Shown here in pieces: positions 8,410 to 15,537 of a stretch of DNA of 64,000 nucleotides. Both the position numbers and the translations under genes were made by a program. This DNA is from an uncultured Clostridia bacterium (GTDB taxonomy: Bacteria; Bacillota; Clostridia; Oscillospirales; Oscillospiraceae). The DNA lies in the NCBI GenBank assembly GCA_947365965.1, contig CANAZG010000001.1:101689-165688 (forward strand). Reading direction: 5' to 3'. The notes beneath the pieces are model-generated. The model was not told the origin of the DNA, ran no database searches, and was given only the letters and a program-made list of their open reading frames with translations. Every line of letters begins with the position of its first letter. Position 1 is the first letter of the stretch.

Positions 8410-9594
8410 ATGATCGACGAATCCCTCTATCAGTCCGGCACAAAGCCCTCCACCATCTTCCAGCTCTTTGAGTACGGCCTCAAGCAGGCGGCCATCGTGG
8501 GCAGGGAGAACGTCTATGACTACTCCCTGGGCAACCCCTCCGTCCCGGCCCCGAGCCAGGTGACGGACATCTTCCAGCAGCTCCTTGACCAGGAGGACCC
8601 CATAGCCCTCCACGGCTACACCCCCGCCGCCGGGGCGCTGAACGTCCGGCAGGCCATTGCGGAGGACCTGTCCGCCAGAAGCGGCATGACCATCCGGCTC
8701 CAGAATCTGTTCCTCACCTGCGGCGCGGCCCCGGCCCTGCTGTACGTGCTCCGGGCCCTGGCCGCAGAGCAGGCGGAGGTTGTCGCCATCACGCCCTATT
8801 TCCCGGAGTACCGGGTCTATGCGGAGGCCTGCGGCATGCGGTTCATCCCCACCGAAGCGGATCTGGATCAGTTCCAGATCAACCTCCCATCCCTGGAGCG
8901 ATCCATCACCTCCCACACCCAGGCGGTAATCGTCAACTCCCCCAACAATCCCTCCGGCGCGGTCTACTCCCGGGAGACCCTGGAGAAGCTGGCTGCTCTC
9001 CTGACCGCCAAGGCCAAAGAGATCGGCCACCCCATCTACATTATCGCCGACGAGCCCTACCGTGAGCTGGTCTACGACGGCGCGGAGGTCCCCTTTATCC
9101 CCGGCATCTACCCGGACACCGTGGTGTGCTACTCCTATTCAAAGTCCCTGTCCCTGCCCGGGGAGCGGCTGGGGTACTTCTGCGTGCCGGACGGAGCGGC
9201 GGACAGCGCCCGGCTCTACACCGCCGCCTGCGCGGCGGCACGGATGATGGGCCACGTCTGCGCCCCCTCCCTCCAACAGCGGGTCATTGGCGCGTGTACG
9301 CACATCCGGCCCCAGCTGGAGGTCTACGACAAAAACCGCCGGACCCTCTATGACGCCCTCACCTCCTACGGTTACCGCTGCGTCTACCCCAGCGGGGCCT
9401 TCTACCTGTTCGTGGAGGCCCCCGGCGGCAGCGCCAAGGCCTTCTCCGACCGGGCCAAGGCGCACAATCTGCTGGTGGTGCCCGGGGGCGACTTCGGCTG
9501 CCCGGCCTTCTTCCGCCTGAGCACCTGCGTGGACAGCGGGATGGTGGAGCGAAGCCTGCCGATATTCAAGAGACTGGCGGAACAAACGCCCTAA
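8410..9594 (+). CDS. Class I/II PLP-dependent aminotransferase (copy 2)
   Basis: A 394-residue paralogue of the preceding gene, sharing long identical stretches such as the EIGHPIYIIADEPYRELVYD region and the same Schiff-base position, SYSKSLSLPGERLGY with Lys245. The N-terminal 60 residues and the substrate-facing loops (for example the segment after PYFPEYR) differ, which suggests a tandem duplication followed by a change in substrate preference. The ATG has AAGGAGAGG upstream. A dual terminator directly follows, so this ends the fermentation operon. Confidence 0.9.
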   Translation: MIDESLYQSGTKPSTIFQLFEYGLKQAAIVGRENVYDYSLGNPSVPAPSQVTDIFQQLLDQEDPIALHGYTPAAGALNVRQAIAEDLSARSGMTIRLQNLFLTCGAAPALLYVLRALAAEQAEVVAITPYFPEYRVYAEACGMRFIPTEADLDQFQINLPSLERSITSHTQAVIVNSPNNPSGAVYSRETLEKLAALLTAKAKEIGHPIYIIADEPYRELVYDGAEVPFIPGIYPDTVVCYSYSKSLSLPGERLGYFCVPDGAADSARLYTAACAAARMMGHVCAPSLQQRVIGACTHIRPQLEVYDKNRRTLYDALTSYGYRCVYPSGAFYLFVEAPGGSAKAFSDRAKAHNLLVVPGGDFGCPAFFRLSTCVDSGMVERSLPIFKRLAEQTP

Positions 9595-9595
9595 A

Positions 9596-9637
9596 AAAGT
9601 CCGGCGGAAGCGCAGAGAGCACTTCCGCCGGACTTTT
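9596..9637. terminator. Bidirectional terminator between convergent genes
   Basis: A 14-bp perfect stem (AAGTCCGGCGGAAG paired with CTTCCGCCGGACTT, loop of 11) is flanked by an A-run on the left and a T-run on the right. It can terminate the aminotransferase transcript and the convergent polysaccharide-cluster transcript. Confidence 0.9.
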
Positions 9638-9638
9638 C

Positions 9639-10505
9639 TCATCTCTCCTCCAGCAGCTCCTGGAGGGGTCTATAGTAGTGGTAGGCGAACTGGAGCCGGT
9701 CATAGCCGAACTGCTTCTCCAGCCGTGCCGCAGACTTCCACAGCGCGTCCAGGCCCACCGTGGCGTAGGTGTGGATCTCCTCCAGGCCGTGCTGGTAGGG
9801 CTCCTGGAGCTCAAAGATGCACTCCACCCCCTTGCCGTATTCCCGGGCCAGACCAACCTCCCGGGCGATCTGCATATACTCGTCCGTGCGGTTATAGTTC
9901 ATCACCGCTATGCCGTCGCAGGCCTCAGCAATCAGACTCTCCAGGATATCCTCACCGTAGGATGCATCGCAGAAGTGGGGAATGCACAGCCACATCTCCA
10001 GCTTCTGCTCCTGGGCGCAGGCGTAGGCGGCCTTCATGCCGCTCAGGTAGTTCTCCAACAGCTTCTTCCTGGCCCTGCCCCCCTCGTCCCACTCGTCCAG
10101 GAGGTAGGGCTCCACGTCCACCACCACGCCGGTGATCCGGGCGCTGCCGCTCTTGCCCTTGTTGTATTCGGCTACCCGCCGGATGGTCTTGATGACCTCC
10201 TCGCCCTTCTTGTCCCGAGCCCACTCCTTTGCGCCAAGGAGGGCGAATACGTCCACAGACTTCTTTTTCAGCCCCTTGACAAAGGCCTCTGCGGCGCCGT
10301 CCTTCAGGCTGTCCTTGGAGAACTCCTGGTAGACCCGCTTCACCCCGGCCTCCTTCGCGCAGGCGGCCAGGGCCTCCGCCTCCTCCAGGGCCTCCTGGTC
10401 CCAGCTGTACAGGCTGTACCCCACCGGCTTCGTCCCCGCCAGCAGCAGCGCCGCCGCCAGGACGCAGAGCAACGCGCAGCCCGCTCTCTTCATCCATGCT
10501 CTCAT
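9639..10505 (-). CDS. Secreted TIM-barrel (glycosidase-like) protein of unknown specificity
   Basis: A 288-residue protein with an N-terminal signal or anchor (MKRAGCALLCVLAAALLLAG). The rest looks like a (beta/alpha)8 barrel: ITGVVVDVEPY places Asp/Glu at a strand end as in GH18/GH25-like folds, followed by LEMWLCIPHF and IAVMNYNRTDEY strand-end motifs. The exact family is not recognised. It is the last gene of the nine-gene minus-strand cluster and its ATG overlaps the stop of the GGDEF-EAL gene as ATGA. In synthase-type exopolysaccharide loci an extracellular hydrolase commonly trims or releases the polymer; that role is inferred from position. Confidence 0.6.
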   Translation of the reverse strand: MRAWMKRAGCALLCVLAAALLLAGTKPVGYSLYSWDQEALEEAEALAACAKEAGVKRVYQEFSKDSLKDGAAEAFVKGLKKKSVDVFALLGAKEWARDKKGEEVIKTIRRVAEYNKGKSGSARITGVVVDVEPYLLDEWDEGGRARKKLLENYLSGMKAAYACAQEQKLEMWLCIPHFCDASYGEDILESLIAEACDGIAVMNYNRTDEYMQIAREVGLAREYGKGVECIFELQEPYQHGLEEIHTYATVGLDALWKSAARLEKQFGYDRLQFAYHYYRPLQELLEER

Positions 10506-12316
10506 CGCTCACACCTGCTTTCCTCGTTTGACTGCTCCAACAGCTTCTTCCTCGCCTCCCAGGGCGGGATAGCGTGGTAGAGCTGATCTCCCCGCATCAC
10601 ATCGCAGGACAGGCGGCGCAGCAGCCGCACCTGCTCCACGCTCTCCACGCCCTCCGCCAGCACAGAGATGCCCAGCTCGTGGCCCATTCGGATCACGCCG
10701 CCCACCACCGCCGGTCCGGCGGCGCTCTCCGCCTGCTCCATCAGCTCCCTTCCCAGGGTCACGCCGTCAAAGGGGTAGTCCCCCAGGTCGAAGAGGGCGG
10801 TGAACCGCCTCCCCACTCCTGTCAGCACCACCTTGAACCCCATGTCCTTCAGGGCCTGAATATTCCTGGCCGCCTCCTGGGGGTCCCTGGCAATGCCAGC
10901 TTCCGTCAGGCCCAGGATCAGCCGCTCCCGGCGGAAGGCATACCGCTCCGCCATCTCGCCCAGCCGCTGGGCAAAGCCCTGGCCGGCAATGGCGGTCCGG
11001 GACAGGCGGCAGCACAGAAAGAAGTCCTCCAGCCCCTGTTGGCGTATGTTGTCCAGAAAGGCGCAGGCCTCCTCCAGGTTGTGGGCATCCAGCTGATCTG
11101 TCAGCTCCTCCCGCTCCGCTATGGGCAGGAACCGCTCCAGGGGTACGGAGCCCCTGTCCGGGTGCTCCCACGTGGGCAGCGCCTCGCCGCCTACGATCCG
11201 GCCGCTGTCCCCGTCCACATAGAACTGGATCTCCACCCGGAACTCCCCGCTGTTCAGGGCCCGCCGGATGTCCCCCTGGAGCCGCTCCTCCTCCACGTCC
11301 GACGCCATGGCCTTTTCGCTGCAAACCCGATAGGCCTCCCCCTGCTCCAGAGCGGCTTTCGCCGCCTGCACGCCCCGGTAGAGCATCTCATCCAGGTTCC
11401 GGTCTCCCGCCTTGAGGGGGTAGACCCCCGCCGCCACGGGGCAGGTCCCGCCCTCCGGAACGCAGTCCCCCAGACGCTCCATCAGCTCCGTCAGCCAACG
11501 GTCCCACCCCTCCTGTCCTCCGCACAGCCGCAGGATGGCAAACCCGTTGTCCGATATCCGGGCCAGGACGTCCCCCTCTGTGGAGGCCGCCTGGAGCGTC
11601 GAGGCCATGCTGTGAAGAACGGCCTCCCGCTCCTTGCCCGCCGGCCCCCGCAGCCGCCGGGGATCAAAGCAGAAGCAGAACAGGGTGCAGAGCACCCGGT
11701 TCCTGTCGGTAAGCCGCTGCCGGACCCAGCGGTCCATGGAGGCCCGGTTCCCCAGGCCCGTCTCCTGGTCCTCCTCCCCGGCCGCATCCAGCTGATGCAG
11801 GCGGCGGCGCAGGCGCAGGGCCAGGACCGTGACCACTCCGGCCAGGATCCCCGCCGCCACCGCCATGGCTACTGCGGCAACCTCCAGCCGGTGCTCCCGG
11901 GGCTGCGGCGCGCCCTGGACGGCGGCGATGAGCTCCCCGGTCCGCTCCTCCGCCGTCCTCCCGTCCATAAAGGCCCGCAGCTCCTGCTCCAGACCCGCCG
12001 GGGCCACGTCCAGCAGACAGAGGCGGCAGATCACCGGCTCCCCGTCCACCTCCGCCGCCAGCACCGCGACGTTCTCCCCTCTCCCGCTGCGTCCTCCCTC
12101 CAGGCAGGTGACCATGTCCACCTGCCGGTTCCGGGCCAGATGCTGCCGCCGGTCCCGCTGGCCGGGCTCGTAGTAGCGCACCTCGTAGTCCGACTGCTGG
12201 GAGAACTGCTGCAGCAGCTGGGGGATGACGCCCCGGTAGCTCCCCGACTGGACGTCGTAGTACTCCACCGGGTAGGCGTCGGGACAGCCGGCTATATAGA
12301 CAATAGTTTTTTCCAT
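10502..12316 (-). CDS. Membrane protein with degenerate GGDEF and degenerate EAL domains
   Basis: A 604-residue protein. Residues 1 to about 145 resemble part of a solute-binding (SBP_bac_3-like) domain, without an obvious signal peptide. A single membrane helix lies near 150-175 (VAAVAMAVAAGILAGVVTVL). Next is a GGDEF-like domain whose signature reads SDNGF near residue 254 and whose I-site Arg is Thr, so it should not make or feedback-bind c-di-GMP. The EAL-like domain keeps GGEALPTW near 377 and AEGVE, but lacks the Asp-Asp pair (TGVGRRF instead of DDFGTG), the catalytic Lys and other metal ligands. I infer a ligand-binding or signalling role, not catalysis. It overlaps the upstream coiled-coil gene by 25 bp. 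Confidence 0.8.
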   Translation of the reverse strand: MEKTIVYIAGCPDAYPVEYYDVQSGSYRGVIPQLLQQFSQQSDYEVRYYEPGQRDRRQHLARNRQVDMVTCLEGGRSGRGENVAVLAAEVDGEPVICRLCLLDVAPAGLEQELRAFMDGRTAEERTGELIAAVQGAPQPREHRLEVAAVAMAVAAGILAGVVTVLALRLRRRLHQLDAAGEEDQETGLGNRASMDRWVRQRLTDRNRVLCTLFCFCFDPRRLRGPAGKEREAVLHSMASTLQAASTEGDVLARISDNGFAILRLCGGQEGWDRWLTELMERLGDCVPEGGTCPVAAGVYPLKAGDRNLDEMLYRGVQAAKAALEQGEAYRVCSEKAMASDVEEERLQGDIRRALNSGEFRVEIQFYVDGDSGRIVGGEALPTWEHPDRGSVPLERFLPIAEREELTDQLDAHNLEEACAFLDNIRQQGLEDFFLCCRLSRTAIAGQGFAQRLGEMAERYAFRRERLILGLTEAGIARDPQEAARNIQALKDMGFKVVLTGVGRRFTALFDLGDYPFDGVTLGRELMEQAESAAGPAVVGGVIRMGHELGISVLAEGVESVEQVRLLRRLSCDVMRGDQLYHAIPPWEARKKLLEQSNEESRCER

Positions 12317-12867
12317 GGATCTCCTTCCGGATCGGGGCGTTTGGGGGTGGTCCCGGCCGCCGGGGACGGGGAGATCTGGGGCGCCTGCTTCTTGAGGTCG
12401 TCCATGGCCGCGCCGGTCTGCTCGGCCCTGCCGTCAAACTCCACCATCAGCTCCCGCAGGACCTCCCGCAGCTGCTGGACCCTGGCGGAGTAGCTCTCCA
12501 GCTTCTGGGTCTGGCGCTGGACCTGGATCTTCAGCTCCTCCTGGGACTTCTGCTCCCGGCGGATGCTCTCCTCCCGCAGCCGCTCCGCGTGGCGCTGGGC
12601 CTCCAGCAGGGTGGCGAACACCGCCGACTGGTTGGCCTTCAGGGACGCGTTCTCCTCCTGGAGGGTCTCCACCAGGCGCTCCAGCTCCTCAATCCGGCTC
12701 TGCGCCCGGGTCTCCTGCTGGGCCATCCGCGTGTCCTTCTCCGTCAGCTTGGCGTCCTTTTCCGCCAGCTTCCGGGAGCTCTCCTCCTCCATGCCCACGA
12801 TGTAGCGATACACGTCCTCCTTCTTGTAGCCCCAGAGGCCCTTCTTCAACTCGTCCAGCCGCATCAT
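12292..12867 (-). CDS. DivIVA-like coiled-coil protein
   Basis: A 191-residue cytoplasmic protein. The N terminus (LDELKKGLWGYKKEDVYRYI) resembles the DivIVA/GpsB membrane-targeting module, followed by about 120 residues of heptad-rich coiled coil with many Glu, Lys and Arg and a short Pro-rich tail. The start is ATG 12867 with AAAGGAG seven bases upstream; a second ATG follows at once. It lies between the glycosyltransferase and the degenerate GGDEF-EAL gene. By analogy with DivIVA it could mark a subcellular site for the polysaccharide synthase; this is inference. Confidence 0.65.
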   Translation of the reverse strand: MMRLDELKKGLWGYKKEDVYRYIVGMEEESSRKLAEKDAKLTEKDTRMAQQETRAQSRIEELERLVETLQEENASLKANQSAVFATLLEAQRHAERLREESIRREQKSQEELKIQVQRQTQKLESYSARVQQLREVLRELMVEFDGRAEQTGAAMDDLKKQAPQISPSPAAGTTPKRPDPEGDPWKKLLSI

Positions 12868-12902
12868 TCCGTTCTCCTTTCCCGCCAAACGCATTCCGTC
12901 CG

Positions 12903-12950
12903 CCGGGACATCCCCAAGGGATGTCCCGGCCACATGCCCCGGGGCATGTC
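12903..12950. repeat. Two tandem perfect hairpins inside the polysaccharide operon
   Basis: Stem 1 is 12 bp (CCGGGACATCCC, loop CAA, GGGATGTCCCGG) at 12903-12929; the second is the palindrome ACATGCCCCGGGGCATGT at 12932-12949. They sit in the 97-bp gap between the GT2 gene and the DivIVA-like gene. On the minus strand no T-run follows, so an mRNA-processing or attenuation role is more likely than full termination. Confidence 0.6.
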
Positions 12951-12964
12951 TTTTTTCCTATATA

Positions 12965-14401
12965 TCATGGCTTGCCGGGGCCGCTTCCGCTCTGCCCCTG
13001 ACTGAAGTTAATCTGCTTGCGCTCGATCTGCCCCCAGCTCCTCTTCCGCTTCTTGTAGCCGTTCAGGGCCGTGACCCGCACCCACGCCATCACAAAACGG
13101 AGGCAGGAAACCTCCACTATGCACAGTCCCACGGCCTTGCACACGTCGGCGAACGCCAGCTTCAGGTCAATGGTGTGGACCCTGGCGAAGAAGGCCGTCA
13201 GGGAGAGAATCGAGGAGTAGGCCACATAGATGCCCAGATAGAGGAGCATGAAGCGCACATTGAGAATCCCCATCAGCACCGCCAGCGCCGTGGTCAGCAC
13301 ACCCACCACCTCTATATAGGGTGAGAAGAGCTCGTAGATCAGAAAGTAGATATAGGACACCAGCCCCACCATGCCGTACTTGGTGTCGGTGAGCATCTTC
13401 CGGTGCCGGGTCATGCTCTGGAAGAGGCCGATGTGCCACCGCCGGCGCTGCTTGCACAGATCCGACAGCTTCTCCGGCGCCTGGGTCCAGCAGATGGCGT
13501 CGGTGGCATAGCGGATGGAGTAGGGCAGGCTGTGCTCCCGGCAGAACACGTGGAGCTTCATCACCAGCTCCATATCCTCGCCCATGGTGGTGGTGTCATA
13601 GCCCCCTGCGCCCACCACCACGCTCTTCTTAAAGAGGCCGAAGGCCCCCGAGATGATGATGCTCCCGTTGAACTGGTCAAAGAGAATCCGGGCCGCCAGG
13701 AAGGACCTGTCGTACTCCAGCACCTGCATGCAGGGCAGCAGCTTGTTGGGCATCCGATAGCGCACCACCACGCCGTCCTCGATCTCCGCGCCGTTGCAGG
13801 GCCTCACCGCCCCGCCCACCGCCACCACCCGGTCGTCCTCCAGCACCGGCCGCACGATCTTCTCCAGAGAGTCCCGCTGGAGCACCGAGTCCGCATCCAT
13901 GCACAGGAAGTAGGGATACCGGGAAGCGTTGATGCCCATGTTCAGCGCGTCGGCCTTACCGCCGTTGCGCTTCTGAATGAGGGTGATGGGCACCTTCCAG
14001 GCCCGGGTCTCATACACCGCCTCCACCCGCTGGCACCGCAGCCGCCGCTGGATCGGCCGGTTGATGCGAAACATCTGGAAGGTGTCCCGGAGGACCTGGG
14101 AAGTATTGTCGGTGGACCCGTCGTCCACCACCACAATCTCATAGGTCCGGTAGTCCAGGGCCAGCAGGGAGCGGATCGTGGCCTCGATGGTGACGCCCTC
14201 ATTGTGGGCCGGCACCACGATGGTCACCGGAACATAGTATTCGCTGCGCAGCTCACTCTTCAGGGCGTTGCGCCGCTTGGCCCCGTACAGAGAAGCGGAC
14301 CCCACTGTCACGGACAGGAAGAGAAAGCTGGCATAGCCCACCATGTACACCGCAAAGAATCCGCCCACCACCTGGAGCGCCGCTTTCAGCACATCTGTCA
14401 T
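12965..14401 (-). CDS. Processive family-2 glycosyltransferase (exopolysaccharide synthase-like)
   Basis: A 478-residue membrane GT2. There is an N-terminal membrane helix (about residues 8-34), then a cytosolic GT-A domain: VTIVVPAHNEG near 59-69, DDGST at 93-97, a DAD metal-binding site near 168, GED, and a QRRRW acceptor-binding motif near 316-320. Three or so C-terminal helices follow. The layout matches cellulose, hyaluronan and PNAG synthases, which polymerise and export in one step. No PilZ domain is visible, so any c-di-GMP control must come from another subunit. The product sugar cannot be deduced. It overlaps the HEAT gene as ATGA. Confidence 0.9.
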   Translation of the reverse strand: MTDVLKAALQVVGGFFAVYMVGYASFLFLSVTVGSASLYGAKRRNALKSELRSEYYVPVTIVVPAHNEGVTIEATIRSLLALDYRTYEIVVVDDGSTDNTSQVLRDTFQMFRINRPIQRRLRCQRVEAVYETRAWKVPITLIQKRNGGKADALNMGINASRYPYFLCMDADSVLQRDSLEKIVRPVLEDDRVVAVGGAVRPCNGAEIEDGVVVRYRMPNKLLPCMQVLEYDRSFLAARILFDQFNGSIIISGAFGLFKKSVVVGAGGYDTTTMGEDMELVMKLHVFCREHSLPYSIRYATDAICWTQAPEKLSDLCKQRRRWHIGLFQSMTRHRKMLTDTKYGMVGLVSYIYFLIYELFSPYIEVVGVLTTALAVLMGILNVRFMLLYLGIYVAYSSILSLTAFFARVHTIDLKLAFADVCKAVGLCIVEVSCLRFVMAWVRVTALNGYKKRKRSWGQIERKQINFSQGQSGSGPGKP

Positions 14402-15513
14402 TCGGCCGCCTCCGTTCTCTCCCGCCGCAGATCCAGCTGGTAGAGCATCATCTCCCGCACGTATCGGTCGCCCCCGGCCACCACGCCGATGAGGTCGCTG
14501 TAGTCCAGCCCCTGCTGGGCCAGACTGGCCGCCGCGTTGGAGCGGACGTACCAGTTGGAGCTGTAGATGGCCTTTGTCAGCGCGTCCTGCACGTCGCCCC
14601 CCTGGTAACCGGCCAGGGAGGAGACAGCCACCGAGGCGTACTCCCAGCTGGCTGGGTCCTTGTCTGCGGCGTAGGACAGCAGGATGGGCCGCGCCTGATT
14701 GCTGGGATAACGGCCAAAGTAGCGGATGGCGGCCAGATGCAGCTCCTTGTCCTCCGCCGGGTCGGAGAGAATCTCCATCATCCTTTCCCCGTAGTCCCCT
14801 GAACGGAAGCGCACATAGTTGAGCACCGACAGCTTGGTGGTGACAGAAAAGCTGTCCAGCCGCTCCAGCAGCAGCGCCGTCAGCTGCTCGTGGCTGCCGG
14901 TGAAGGAGAGAAGGCCGTCGGTGAGGATCTTCTCATGGAGGAACCGCCCGCCCCGGTCCAGGGCCGCCACCGCCTCCACCACCCGCTCGGGACTGCCGAA
15001 GGCGTAGAGGGCCTGGAGGGCATTCACCCGACAGTAGAGGCTCTCCTTGCTCATGTACTTCACCATCACGTCCTGGATGGCCTCCATGGCCTGATGCCGC
15101 CGGAGGGGATGGTGGGAGATGAAGTAGGCAAAGTAGGCGGCCTGGATGTCCTCCCGGTCCCGGTAGATCAGGGCCAGATGGAGAATGACAGGCTGAAGCT
15201 CCCGCTGGTACGCCCTGGCGGCCTCCGTGTCCCCCGCCGGGCCCTCCAGCCGGTCCGTCACCATCCGGTCAAAGGCCACCAGATTGCTCACCCGGGAGAG
15301 GCTGCGGCGCAGATAGGACAGGTGCCTCCGATCCAGTCCCATCCCCATGCGCAGCCGGGCCAGCTGCCGGTCCATCCGGCGGGCCAGCCGTCTGCCCCTG
15401 CCCTCCAGCCGCCGGTCCCGCCGCTTGAGGGAGAGACTGTAGACAGTATTAAAGATGAGCATGCTCACGCACACCATGCCGTAGCCATACAGCAGCAGTT
15501 CACTTCCTCCCAA
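14398..15513 (-). CDS. Membrane-anchored HEAT-repeat protein
   Basis: A 371-residue protein with an N-terminal membrane helix (YGYGMVCVSMLIFNTVYSL), a short highly basic segment, then helical HEAT-type repeats through to the C terminus (for example repeats around LYCRVNALQALYAFGSPERV and NWYVRSNAAASLAQQG). HEAT repeats usually act as protein-binding scaffolds. It is coupled by an ATGA overlap to the glycosyltransferase, so it is probably a partner subunit of the synthase complex on the cytoplasmic side. No enzymatic motif is seen. Confidence 0.75.
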   Translation of the reverse strand: MGGSELLLYGYGMVCVSMLIFNTVYSLSLKRRDRRLEGRGRRLARRMDRQLARLRMGMGLDRRHLSYLRRSLSRVSNLVAFDRMVTDRLEGPAGDTEAARAYQRELQPVILHLALIYRDREDIQAAYFAYFISHHPLRRHQAMEAIQDVMVKYMSKESLYCRVNALQALYAFGSPERVVEAVAALDRGGRFLHEKILTDGLLSFTGSHEQLTALLLERLDSFSVTTKLSVLNYVRFRSGDYGERMMEILSDPAEDKELHLAAIRYFGRYPSNQARPILLSYAADKDPASWEYASVAVSSLAGYQGGDVQDALTKAIYSSNWYVRSNAAASLAQQGLDYSDLIGVVAGGDRYVREMMLYQLDLRRERTEAAE

Positions 15514-15537
15514 AGCCCCTCGCCTCCTCTCGCTCGC

